Shown here piece by piece: positions 23,146 to 31,175 of a stretch of 64,000 nucleotides of DNA. Made by a program: the position numbers and the translations under genes. Source of the stretch: Streptomyces hyderabadensis (GTDB lineage: Bacteria > Actinomycetota > Actinomycetes > Streptomycetales > Streptomycetaceae); contig NZ_JAIOJZ010000011.1 of assembly GCF_020404845.1 (NCBI RefSeq), forward strand, positions 101,477 through 165,476, written 5' to 3'. The notes beneath the pieces are model-generated. The model had not been told where the DNA came from, made no database searches, and saw only the letters and a program-made list of their open reading frames with translations. Each line of letters starts with the position of its first letter. The first letter of the stretch is position 1.

Positions 23146-23742
23146 TCAGCCCCGCCGCGCCCGGGCGGCGTCGGGCAGCTCGCTCGCCTGGGCGACGATC
23201 TCCTCCAGGGCGGCCCCCGCGTGGTCGGCGTAGCTCCGCCCGTCGGGGTCGGCGATCCAGCGGCGGTAGGCGGTGTCGAGGGCGAGCAGCCCGACGGCCG
23301 CCAGGAACCGGGCGGCGGTCTCGCCGCGACCCTGTGCGCGCGCCTCGCTCTCGATGGCGCTCGCCAGCTCCGCGCTCTTGAGCAACTCGCGCTCACGCAA
23401 CTCGGCGTGCGCGGCGATGACCGTCGCGCGGGTGGCCGAGACGGAGCGGTACTCGGACGGGAAGAAGACGCCGACCGCGTCCAGCACGGCCGCCACCACC
23501 TCGGCCGGCGGTGTCTCGGGCGGTATCGCGCGGACGGTCTCCGCCAGCCGTGCGGTCATGACGTCCTGGCCGAGGAAGAGAACCTCGCGCTTGTCGTTGC
23601 AGTGCCGGAAGAAGGTGCTCTTCGTCAGCCCCGCCCGCTCGGCGATGTCGTTGACCGTCGTCGCGTCGTAACCGCGCTCGGCGAACAGCGTGAGCGCTGC
23701 CCGGGCCAGCCGTTGCGGTGCGTTGGGTTCCCATCTCGCCAT
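23146..23742 (-). CDS. TetR-family regulator
   Basis: The protein has 198 residues. Its HTH (RAALTLFAERGYDATTVNDIAERAGLTKSTFFRHCNDKREVLF) is unmistakable. It closely resembles the regulator at 53698 (shared MARW, GYD, TVxDIAERAGLT and DKREVLF), so the two are paralogs. The sequence TAGTGT lies 6 bases before the ATG on the minus strand (23754-23749), suggesting a leaderless transcript. An inverted repeat CTGCCA-G-TGGCAG (23791-23803) upstream could be its operator. The K+ channel gene follows. Confidence 0.9.
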   Translation of the reverse strand: MARWEPNAPQRLARAALTLFAERGYDATTVNDIAERAGLTKSTFFRHCNDKREVLFLGQDVMTARLAETVRAIPPETPPAEVVAAVLDAVGVFFPSEYRSVSATRATVIAAHAELRERELLKSAELASAIESEARAQGRGETAARFLAAVGLLALDTAYRRWIADPDGRSYADHAGAALEEIVAQASELPDAARARRG

Positions 23743-23790
23743 GCCCCCACACTAGGTCACGGGGCAAAGTCCCCTCGCCTGCCGGAGGAC

Positions 23791-23803
23791 CTGCCAGTGG
23801 CAG
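23791..23803. promoter_or_regulatory. Small inverted repeat upstream of TetR gene
   Basis: Arms CTGCCA and TGGCAG are separated by G, 50 bases upstream of the TetR start at 23742 and in the gap after the MarR gene. Operator or weak terminator. Confidence 0.4.
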
Positions 23804-23852
23804 CCGCACCGGCGCACCCCCGCCCGGCACACCGGAGGGGGCACGGTCCGCG

Positions 23853-24284
23853 TCAGTCGGACCCTGCCGGCGCGTCGTCGCCGAGGGCCGCGTCCAGCAG
23901 CGAACCGAGCTGGTCGAGCTGGGTGGCCGACAGGGCACGGAAGGAGGAGGCGATGACGTCGTCCACCACGCCCTGGCCCTCGGCGCGCAGCCGGGCGCCC
24001 TCGTCCGTGAGCCGGTGCCGCACCGCCCGCCCCGGTCCGGGCACCCGCTCGATCAGCCCCCGGTCGGCCATCCGGGCCGCCAGGGTGCCGAAGGACTGGT
24101 CGGTCTGGAAGGTCAGTACCGCGAGGTCGTGCAGCGAGGCGTCCGGCCGGCGGTGCAGGTGACGCAGGGTGTCCCACTGCACGAGCGAGAGCCCCAGAGG
24201 CGCCAGCGCACGGCTCAGCGCGCGGTGATGGCGGTACTGCAGGCGTTTGACGGCCAGGGCCACGTCGGAGGAGCGGTACGTCAT
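23853..24284 (-). CDS. MarR-family regulator
   Basis: The protein has 143 residues. Its winged helix (LSLVQWDTLRHLHRRPDASLHDLAVLTFQTDQSFGTLAARMADRGLIER, then GRAVRHRLTDEGARL) is typical of MarR. TAGAAT sits 7 bases before the ATG on the minus strand, so the transcript may have almost no leader. It is divergent from an alpha/beta hydrolase gene, and the AT-rich palindrome between them is a likely operator. Confidence 0.9.
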   Translation of the reverse strand: MTYRSSDVALAVKRLQYRHHRALSRALAPLGLSLVQWDTLRHLHRRPDASLHDLAVLTFQTDQSFGTLAARMADRGLIERVPGPGRAVRHRLTDEGARLRAEGQGVVDDVIASSFRALSATQLDQLGSLLDAALGDDAPAGSD

Positions 24285-24327
24285 GCGGGAGATTCTAAGC
24301 CATAGAACAGGTTGCTTATATCAGCAC

Positions 24328-24339
24328 CCTTATATAAGG
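24328..24339. promoter_or_regulatory. AT-rich palindrome, candidate MarR operator
   Basis: CCTTATATAAGG is a perfect 12-base palindrome in the MarR/hydrolase intergenic region. A half-like copy, CTTATAT, begins at 24315. Such AT-rich sequence is rare in this GC-rich window. Confidence 0.65.
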
Positions 24340-24392
24340 TTCCTGAGATAGCCGCTTCGGGCGACCCACGGACCACAGCGAAGGCAGGAACG

Positions 24393-25229
24393 ATGAGCAC
24401 TCCTCCGATCGACGCCGACACCTCCCGGCCTCCCCACACCCGAACCCTCCACGTCGGCTCGGCGGCCGCGGTCGAGGTCACCGTCCACGGCCTGGACCGC
24501 ACCCGGCCGTTCCTCCTGCTGCACGGCGGAGGAGGCGTGCGGACCATGACCGCCTTCGCCGCCCTGCTGGCCCAGCGCACCCACTCCCACGTGCTGCTGC
24601 CCACCCACCCGGGGTTCGCGGGCACACCGAAGGCCGCCGGGCTGTCCGGCGTCGCCGGGCTGGCACGGACCTACGTCACGATGCTGGAGGAACTCGACCT
24701 CACCGACGTGACGGTGATCGGCAACTCCTTCGGCGGGTGGCTGGCCGCCGAGATGGCCCTGCTGAACAGCCCGCGCGTCAGCGGCGCCGTCGTCGTCGAC
24801 GGAATCGGGATCGAGGTCCCGGGGCACCCGATGACCGACGTCGGCGGCCTCTCGCGGGCCGAACTCCTGGCGCACTCCTTCTACGACCCGAGCAGGGCAT
24901 CCGTGCCGCCGGGCGGCGACGGCACCGGTCCGAGTCCCGACGTACGGGCGTTGATCGGCTACACCGGCCCGGCCATGTCCGACCCGGGCCTGGCCGAGCG
25001 GCTCGGGGCCCTGCACCTCCCGGTCCACGTCCTGTGGGGCGAGCACGACCGCATTGTCGATCCCGCGTACGGCGAGGCCTACGCCGCCGCGATCCCGGGG
25101 GCGAGGTTCACGCTCCTCCCCCGCACCGGCCACCTCCCGCAGGTCGAGACCCCCGAGGCCGTACTCGAAGCGCTCCTCGCCCCCGCCCGGAGCGGAACGC
25201 CGTGCGGTTACCCGTCGCCCCGGAGATAG
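24393..25229 (+). CDS. Alpha/beta hydrolase
   Basis: The protein has 278 residues, ATG at 24393. It has the alpha/beta fold landmarks: oxyanion loop LLLHGGGGVRT, nucleophile elbow VIGNSFGGWLAAEMAL (GxSxG, Ser in NSF), acidic residue in WGEHDRIVDP and catalytic His in RTGHLPQVETPEAVLEALL. Substrate cannot be predicted. Divergent MarR control suggests induction by an aromatic or lipophilic compound. Its last 22 bases overlap the convergent TetR gene. Confidence 0.88.
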   Translation: MSTPPIDADTSRPPHTRTLHVGSAAAVEVTVHGLDRTRPFLLLHGGGGVRTMTAFAALLAQRTHSHVLLPTHPGFAGTPKAAGLSGVAGLARTYVTMLEELDLTDVTVIGNSFGGWLAAEMALLNSPRVSGAVVVDGIGIEVPGHPMTDVGGLSRAELLAHSFYDPSRASVPPGGDGTGPSPDVRALIGYTGPAMSDPGLAERLGALHLPVHVLWGEHDRIVDPAYGEAYAAAIPGARFTLLPRTGHLPQVETPEAVLEALLAPARSGTPCGYPSPRR

Positions 25230-25828
25230 CGGGTGATCATGGCGACCAGCTCCGCCTCCAGCCGTTCGACCTGGACCGGCCGCGGGCTCGCCATGAGCTT
25301 GTGGGTGTTCATCTCGACGGTTCCCACGACGAGTTCAGCGGCCGTGTCGAGGTCCTGCACGCGGACGTCCGGGTGGCGGGCGAAAACCTCGCGCACCTGA
25401 CCGACCCGCATCTTGCCGTGCCGGTCGATCGCTTCGATCAGTTCGCTGGAGGCCGGCGCTTCCTCGAACATGATCCGCAGCAGCTGCGGGTCGTCGCGGT
25501 GGTGGTCGATCGCGTCCCGGACCAGCGACCGGACCACCTCCGGCAGGCTGCCGGGGGCCATGTCCAGCTCGTCGGCGCCCGTCCACGCGCCACGGTCGAT
25601 GTGCCGGACCAGCAGCTCGGCCAGGATGGCGTCCTTGTTCGGGAAGTACTGGTACAGCGAGCCGATGGACATCCCGGCGCGCTCGGCGATCCGGTTGGTG
25701 GTGCCGGCGGCGTAGCCGTAGTCGGCGAAAACGTGAGCAGCGGCGCTGAGGATGCGCTCACGGGTGAGTTCGGCGCGGACCTGTCGAGGCTTGCGACGTG
25801 GGGCGAGACGGCGGTCGGCGGACGTCAT
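25208..25828 (-). CDS. TetR-family regulator
   Basis: The protein has 206 residues. HTH: RERILSAAAHVFADYGYAAGTTNRIAERAGMSIGSLYQYFPNKDAIL, with the common SIGSLYQYFPNK recognition helix. It is divergent from the large redox fusion gene, and overlapping dyads lie between them. The 3' end overlaps the hydrolase gene by 22 bases. Confidence 0.92.
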   Translation of the reverse strand: MTSADRRLAPRRKPRQVRAELTRERILSAAAHVFADYGYAAGTTNRIAERAGMSIGSLYQYFPNKDAILAELLVRHIDRGAWTGADELDMAPGSLPEVVRSLVRDAIDHHRDDPQLLRIMFEEAPASSELIEAIDRHGKMRVGQVREVFARHPDVRVQDLDTAAELVVGTVEMNTHKLMASPRPVQVERLEAELVAMITRYLRGDG

Positions 25829-25870
25829 CCATGGATCCTTCCGGGCAGCGGAAAGCGAGTAGCCAAGAGG

Positions 25871-25889
25871 TGAGCTATTGCTCAGAATA
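25871..25889. promoter_or_regulatory. Overlapping dyads, candidate TetR operator
   Basis: TGAGC-TATT-GCTCA (25871-25884) overlaps CTATT-GCTCAG-AATAG (25874-25889). They lie between the divergent TetR gene and the redox fusion gene. This is the expected place for a TetR operator. Confidence 0.55.
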
Positions 25890-25972
25890 GTGCCATGAGC
25901 TGCGGAAACAAGCGGTCCGAGTCGCTCATACCGGGATGCGGGCCGGTCGGCCCCGGACTGAAGAGGAACGAC

Positions 25973-28165
25973 ATGCGACAGCACACCTTCCGGCCGGACG
26001 CGCTGCGCCGGCTCGCCTCCGTGGCGGAGATCGAGGCGGTCGTCGGCCGCCCGACCGCGATGATCATGGGCAAGCAGATCGGTTCCCTCGACGCGGGCTG
26101 CCGCGCCGTCCTGGCCTGCAGTCCGATCGCGGCCTTCGGCCACCTCGGCGCGGACGGCACCCCCCGGACCACCTTCGTCGGCGGCGCCCCCGGTTTCGCG
26201 CGCGTCCACTCCCCCCGGCGGTTCTCCTTCCCCGGTGCCGGGCCGGCCGACGGTCCGGTCTCGCTGTTCTTCCTGCTGCCCGGCGTGGGCGAGGTACTGC
26301 GCGTCAACGGCACCGCGTCCGCCCAGGGGGGCGGGGAGACCGCCGTGGACGTCACCGAGGCGTACGTGCACTGCGCGCAGGCCGTCATCCGCTCCGGCCT
26401 GTGGGAACCGCCCGCCCCGGCCCGGGCGGCCGGGGCGGCACCGGGCGAAGGGCCGTTGTCCGGCCCCGGCGTGAGCGACTTCCTGAGCGCGTCGCCCTTC
26501 CTGGCCCTGTCCACGTGGGACGCGGACGGCGGCAGCGACACCAGCCCGCGCGGAGAACGGCAGCCGGTGGCCCGTGTCCTGGACGGCCGCACGCTGGTCC
26601 TGGCCGACCGCAGGGGCAACAAGCGCGCGGACACCCTGCACAACCTGCTGCGGGACGACCGGCTCTCGCTGGCCGCACTCGTCCCCGGCCGCAGCGGCGT
26701 GCTGCACGTCCACGGCCGGGCCGCCATCACCGACGACGCCGCCCTGCTGGAGACGATGGCGCTGCGCGGTGTGCCACCGCAGCTCGCGCTCGTCATCGAT
26801 GTGGAGCACGCCGAGGTGAGCGGCAACGACGCGGTGGCCGGTGCGCGCCTGTGGACGCCCGAAGGACGGGCCGCCCGCGGCCGGGTACCCGACATGATGG
26901 CCCTGGGCAGCGCGCATCTGGCCGCCAACTCGGCGGAGTCCGGACGCCTTTCGGCACGGCTGATCGGGTTCGTCACCGCCCTGCCCGGAGTGAGCCGGCT
27001 GATGCGGAAGGTCGTCGACCGCGCCTACCTCTCCGGGCTGCGCAAGGAGGGCTACGAGGACGTCCGGGCCCCCGCGGCCGCCGACCGCGGCGACGGGTCC
27101 CGGGGCGAGGCGGCGGGGAGCCCCCTGCGGCCGGTGCGGGTAGTAGAGATACGCCAGGAGACACCCTCGGTCCGCACCCTGGTCCTTGCGGACGCGGCCG
27201 GGCAGGCCGGGCCGTTCGACTTCCACCCCGGGCAGTTCTTCACCCTGGTCGCGGACGTGGACGGCCGTCCGGTACGGCGCGCCTACTCGGCCTCTTCGGT
27301 CCCCGGCGCGCCCCGTCTGGAACTGACCGTGAAGCAGGTGCGGGGCGGTCTCTTCTCCACGCACGCCCACCGCGACCTGCGTCCCGGGGACCGCCTCGCG
27401 GTGCGCGGCCCCTCGGGTGCCTTCCACGCCCGGGCCCAGGAGCCCGGCCACCTGGTGCTGATCGCGGCCGGCAGCGGCATCACACCCATGATGAGCATGA
27501 TCCGGACCCGCCTGTCCGCACCGGCGCCGGCCGGGCGGATCGATCTGCTCTACAGCAGCCGGAGCCCCGAGGACATCATCTTCGCCGACGAGTTGACCCG
27601 GCTGGAGAAGGACCTTCCGGACCGGCTGACGGTCACTCACGTCCTCACCGGCCGCGACGGCCGACTCGACGCCGAGGGGGTCCGCCGGTGGGTGACCGGT
27701 CTGCCCCTGTCCGACGGCACCCATCACTACGTCTGCGGGCCCGAGGCGCTGATGGACACCGTCGAGGACGTCCTGCGGGGTCTCGGTGTGCCGGACGGGC
27801 GCATGCACCAGGAACGCTTCACCGGCGGCGCGACCGCGCTCACCGCCGAGGCGCCCCGGGACATGAGCATCGAGGAGGACGGCAAGGTCGTCGGCGCGAC
27901 CGTGGTCGAGCCCGGCCAGACACTGCTCGACGCCGGGCTCGCCGCGGGACTGCCCATGCCGTACTCCTGCACCGTCGGCAGCTGCGGCGAGTGCATGGCA
28001 CGTGTGCGCGACGGGGACGTCACTCAGCCCGAGGACACGTGCCTCACGCCGGAGCAGCGGGCCGACGGGTACGTGCTGACGTGCCTGGGCTGTCCGCTGT
28101 CGGCGGTGTCGCTCGACATCTCCGGCCCGAGGGACCCCGGCGGTCTCCGACCGACCGCCCCGTAG
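25973..28165 (+). CDS. PNPOx-PNPOx-ferredoxin reductase-[2Fe-2S] fusion protein
   Basis: The protein has 730 residues, ATG at 25973 with GAGGAAC upstream; an ATG at 25895 would add 26 residues. Residues 30-140 and 175-320 look like two pyridoxamine-5'-phosphate oxidase-type flavin barrels (FGHLGADGTPRTTFVGG; FLALSTWDADGGSDTSPRG, then KRADTLHNLLRDDRL). Residues 385-625 form a ferredoxin-NADP reductase unit with RAYS (436-439) for FAD and AAGSGITP (498-505) for NAD(P). The C-terminus is a plant-type [2Fe-2S] ferredoxin with C666, C671, C674 and C704. Electrons could flow NAD(P)H to FAD to iron-sulfur to a flavin or partner. Probably controlled by the divergent TetR regulator. Confidence 0.88.
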   Translation: MRQHTFRPDALRRLASVAEIEAVVGRPTAMIMGKQIGSLDAGCRAVLACSPIAAFGHLGADGTPRTTFVGGAPGFARVHSPRRFSFPGAGPADGPVSLFFLLPGVGEVLRVNGTASAQGGGETAVDVTEAYVHCAQAVIRSGLWEPPAPARAAGAAPGEGPLSGPGVSDFLSASPFLALSTWDADGGSDTSPRGERQPVARVLDGRTLVLADRRGNKRADTLHNLLRDDRLSLAALVPGRSGVLHVHGRAAITDDAALLETMALRGVPPQLALVIDVEHAEVSGNDAVAGARLWTPEGRAARGRVPDMMALGSAHLAANSAESGRLSARLIGFVTALPGVSRLMRKVVDRAYLSGLRKEGYEDVRAPAAADRGDGSRGEAAGSPLRPVRVVEIRQETPSVRTLVLADAAGQAGPFDFHPGQFFTLVADVDGRPVRRAYSASSVPGAPRLELTVKQVRGGLFSTHAHRDLRPGDRLAVRGPSGAFHARAQEPGHLVLIAAGSGITPMMSMIRTRLSAPAPAGRIDLLYSSRSPEDIIFADELTRLEKDLPDRLTVTHVLTGRDGRLDAEGVRRWVTGLPLSDGTHHYVCGPEALMDTVEDVLRGLGVPDGRMHQERFTGGATALTAEAPRDMSIEEDGKVVGATVVEPGQTLLDAGLAAGLPMPYSCTVGSCGECMARVRDGDVTQPEDTCLTPEQRADGYVLTCLGCPLSAVSLDISGPRDPGGLRPTAP

Positions 28166-28274
28166 CCGCCGAGGGTGGCGTCCGCGCCGTCTCCGAGGCC
28201 GGCGACGAAGACGTTCGTCACCTTCTCTTCAGTCCCGCATCGGACACCCAAGCGGCCCATGGCATGGTGTGGGC

Positions 28275-29267
28275 ATGCCGACTCCGACCGACAGGTACTC
28301 AGGGATGTCTCGCCCGCAGGACGATCGAATGTGGGCACTGTCCCGGCACGTTGCGGTGGTTGCCGCACTCGGTGTCGCCCTGTTCCTGCTGACCGCCTGT
28401 CTGGTGTGGGCCGCCCTGGGATGTCCGGCGCTCACCGGCCCGCATGCCCTGGCGGCCGACAAGAGGTTCGATCTCATCAAGATATCCCTGTCCGTGGTCG
28501 CCGGCGTGGGCGGTGCACTGGCCCTCGTCGTCGCCTACCGCAGGCAGCGGATCGCCGAGGCCGCCGAACGCAGGGAGGACGTCCGCCTGTTCAACGAGCG
28601 CTTCGTCACGGCGAGTTCACAGCTGGGCCATGAGCTGCCGATGGTCCGGCTCGCCGGGATCCACGCCCTGGCCTCGCTCGCCGACGACTGGCCCGAACAG
28701 CGCCAGGTCTGCATCGACGTGCTCTGTGCCTATGTGCGCATGCCCTACGTGCCCTCCGACACCCCCTGGTACCACGACGAGGAGACTGAGATACGCCTCT
28801 CCCTGACCGGAATCATCGCCGCGCACCTGCGTGAGGGTGCCCCGACGAGCTGGCAGGGTCACGACTTCGACTTCACCCGCGCCGTCCTGCGGGCGGCGGA
28901 CTTCAGCGGGGCCCGCTTCTCGGGTGGCCGCGTCTCGTTCAGCCTGGTGCGCTTCACCGGAGGATGGGTGTCCTTCGACGACGCCCACTTCAGCGGCGGC
29001 CGGGTGACCTTCGGCGGAACCGACTTCGCCGGCGGCCGGGTCACGTTCGCGCGCACGACGTTCAGCGGCTCGGAGATCTCCTTCGACGGCGCCGAGTTCA
29101 ACGGCGCCCAGGTCTCCTTCCTCGGCGCCCGCTTCACGGGCGGACTGGTCGACCTGTCGGGGGCCGACCCCGACCGTCTCGGAACGCCCCCGGAGTTCGA
29201 CGCCTGGCAGACCCCTCCGCCGAGCCTGATGCCGCCCGCGACGGTGAACTCGAACAGACCGGCCTGA
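28275..29267 (+). CDS. Membrane-anchored pentapeptide-repeat protein
   Basis: The protein has 330 residues, ATG at 28275; a GTG at 28269 is also in frame. Two membrane helices (HVAVVAALGVALFLLTACLVWAAL and LIKISLSVVAGVGGALALVVAY) are followed by a helical stretch and then a run of about 16 pentapeptide-like repeats (ADFSGARFSGGRVSF, ARFTGGLVDLSGAD), with F or L at the centre of each. Such repeats form a right-handed quadrilateral beta-helix. Related Streptomyces membrane proteins of this design have unknown roles. It converges on the quinone reductase gene with an 18-base gap. Confidence 0.85.
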   Translation: MPTPTDRYSGMSRPQDDRMWALSRHVAVVAALGVALFLLTACLVWAALGCPALTGPHALAADKRFDLIKISLSVVAGVGGALALVVAYRRQRIAEAAERREDVRLFNERFVTASSQLGHELPMVRLAGIHALASLADDWPEQRQVCIDVLCAYVRMPYVPSDTPWYHDEETEIRLSLTGIIAAHLREGAPTSWQGHDFDFTRAVLRAADFSGARFSGGRVSFSLVRFTGGWVSFDDAHFSGGRVTFGGTDFAGGRVTFARTTFSGSEISFDGAEFNGAQVSFLGARFTGGLVDLSGADPDRLGTPPEFDAWQTPPPSLMPPATVNSNRPA

Positions 29268-29285
29268 AGTCCTGCGTCGTCGGGG

Positions 29286-30203
29286 TCAGTTCGCTACGCG
29301 GATGATGGTCCTGCCGTGTCTGCCGCGGCCGGGAGCGAAGGCCGCGGGAGCTTCGGCCAGCGGGCGCACCTCCCCGACGGCCGGCCGGAGCCGCCCCTGC
29401 CTCACCCGCCGCACGAGTTCGCCGAGTCGGGCCCGGTCGGGTTCGACGACGAAGAAGACGGCCCGGCCGTTCTCCGGCCGGACCTCGGGCGGTGCGGCGA
29501 TGGTGACGAGGGTGCCGCCGGCCCGGACCAGCGCCGCCGAGCGGTGCAGGACCTCGCCGCCGATGACGTCGAACACGACGTCGGCCTCTCCCGCGTCCTC
29601 CAGCCGCTCGGACTCCAGGTCGAGGAAGACGTCGGCGCCGAGGGCCAGACTGGTGTCCCGGTCGGCGGAACGCCCGGTGGCGACCACCCGGGCGCCTGCC
29701 TCGCGTGCGAGCTGGACCGCGAGCGAGCCGACGCTTCCCGCGGCGCCGTGGATCACCACGGTCTGCCCCGTGGTGAGCCGTCCGTGGTCGAACAGGCCCT
29801 GCCACGCGGTCAGACCCGAGATGGGCAGCGCGGCGGCCACGGTGTGGTCGACGCCCGCGGGAAGGGGCGCCAGGTTGCGGGCCTCCACGGCGGTGTACTC
29901 GGCCAGCGTTCCGTTGCGCGTCCAGTCGGCCATGCCGAACACCCGCTGGCCGACGGTGAGCCCCGTGGTTCCGTAGCCCAGTTCCTCGACCACCCCCGAC
30001 AGTTCGTGTCCGGGGACGCTCGGTGTCCGGTCGCGGCCGGCCCGGTCGGTCCAGGTACCGGGCCAGTCCAGCTCTCCGCGCGTGAAGCCGGCGGCGTGCA
30101 CCCGCACGACGACGTCGTTCTCGGCGGCGTGCGGATACGGCAGTTCCGTCAGGGCGAGCCCGTCGGCACCCGCCTCGCGGTCGTGAACGGTGATGGCTTG
30201 CAT
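29286..30203 (-). CDS. Zinc-type alcohol dehydrogenase-like NADPH:quinone reductase
   Basis: The protein has 305 residues, ATG at 30203. It is a medium-chain dehydrogenase/reductase: N-terminal GroES-like domain (VVVRVHAAGFTRGELDWPG, then TPSVPGHELSGVVEELG) and Rossmann domain with VVIHGAAGSVGSLAVQLAREAGARVVATG (AAxxVG). The cysteine zinc ligands of alcohol dehydrogenases are absent, consistent with the quinone oxidoreductase branch, which uses NADPH and no zinc. A TetR gene lies 76 bases upstream on the same strand. Confidence 0.9.
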   Translation of the reverse strand: MQAITVHDREAGADGLALTELPYPHAAENDVVVRVHAAGFTRGELDWPGTWTDRAGRDRTPSVPGHELSGVVEELGYGTTGLTVGQRVFGMADWTRNGTLAEYTAVEARNLAPLPAGVDHTVAAALPISGLTAWQGLFDHGRLTTGQTVVIHGAAGSVGSLAVQLAREAGARVVATGRSADRDTSLALGADVFLDLESERLEDAGEADVVFDVIGGEVLHRSAALVRAGGTLVTIAAPPEVRPENGRAVFFVVEPDRARLGELVRRVRQGRLRPAVGEVRPLAEAPAAFAPGRGRHGRTIIRVAN

Positions 30204-30279
30204 AAGAGGTCCCCGCAGCGTGCGGCGGTCGTCGGGCACACGATGCCCGTGCGCGCTCGCGTCGGCACACCGTGCGTCG

Positions 30280-31044
30280 TCATCTCGACCGTATGCCCAC
30301 CCCACTCCCCCCGTGTGGGCCACTTCGACGGCGACCGGACGAGCCACTTGCGGCCAGCTCGGCGGCGATGCCGTCCAGCAGGGTGTCCAGGACCACCGGG
30401 TAGGCGCTGTGCGGCATCCGGGCCGCGAGCCGGTCGGCGGTCGCGGCGATGTTCGGGTGGGACGCGGCGGGCAGCCGGGCGTAGGTGGACGCCCACATCT
30501 CCTCGTCGGCCCTGCGGGCGTCGTCCGGAAGGGCCAGCGCACCGGCGTCGAGCGCGGCGAAGGCCAGGGTCAGGTCGATGAACGCGTGGTAGAAGCGCAC
30601 GGCGGCCGGGTCGCTCAGCCCCGCGCCCCGCAGGAGACCGAGGATCACCTCGTCCACGGCGATCTCGCGCGGGCGTCCGCTCACCCGGCTGGCGGTGAGC
30701 ACGGCGGCCTGGGGGTGGGCCAGGTAGCAGGAGTGCAGGGCGAGGCCGAGGGAACGCAGGTCCGCGCGCCAGTCACGGCCCCCCGACCAGCCGTCCAGGG
30801 CCCGTCCCATCAGCTCGTTGCCGACGGCCCGTGCCAGGTCGTCCATGCCCGCGAAGTAGCGGTACAGGGCGCTCGGGTCCGCCCCCAGCGCCGCCCCCAG
30901 CCGCCGGGCGGTCAGCCCGGCGGTGCCGTGCTCGCGCAGGACCCGCAGGGCGGTCTGCACGATGAGGTCCTCCGAGAGCACCGCGCCCTGCCGTGTCGGC
31001 CTGCGTCTGCGGCGCGCCTCCTCGGGCACCACCTTCTTCGGCAT
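30280..31044 (-). CDS. TetR-family regulator
   Basis: The protein has 254 residues, ATG at 31044 with GGAGGT 5 bases upstream. HTH: IVQTALRVLREHGTAGLTARRLGAALGADPSALYRYFAGMDDL (SALYRYF recognition helix). The C-terminal domain is longer than average and ends in a Ser/Gly/Arg-rich tail. It lies upstream of the quinone reductase gene and divergent from the saccharopine dehydrogenase-like gene, so either could be its target. Confidence 0.9.
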   Translation of the reverse strand: MPKKVVPEEARRRRRPTRQGAVLSEDLIVQTALRVLREHGTAGLTARRLGAALGADPSALYRYFAGMDDLARAVGNELMGRALDGWSGGRDWRADLRSLGLALHSCYLAHPQAAVLTASRVSGRPREIAVDEVILGLLRGAGLSDPAAVRFYHAFIDLTLAFAALDAGALALPDDARRADEEMWASTYARLPAASHPNIAATADRLAARMPHSAYPVVLDTLLDGIAAELAASGSSGRRRSGPHGGSGVGIRSR

Positions 31045-31175
31045 CCGCCACCTCCGTCCGCGGCCGCGCCGTATCCCGGCGACCCTTATGCCAACACGGT
31101 TGACCTTATAGCAGGGGGCCCGGTTGCATCGGGTCCCTCCGGAGGCAGCGGCCTCCCGCACGAAAGGTCTCCGTC

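Noticed and set aside
25208..27808. 866-codon minus-strand frame antisense to the redox fusion gene
   Set aside because: Only its end (the TetR gene, 25208-25828) is real. The upstream part is antisense to clear flavin and ferredoxin domains and is low-complexity.
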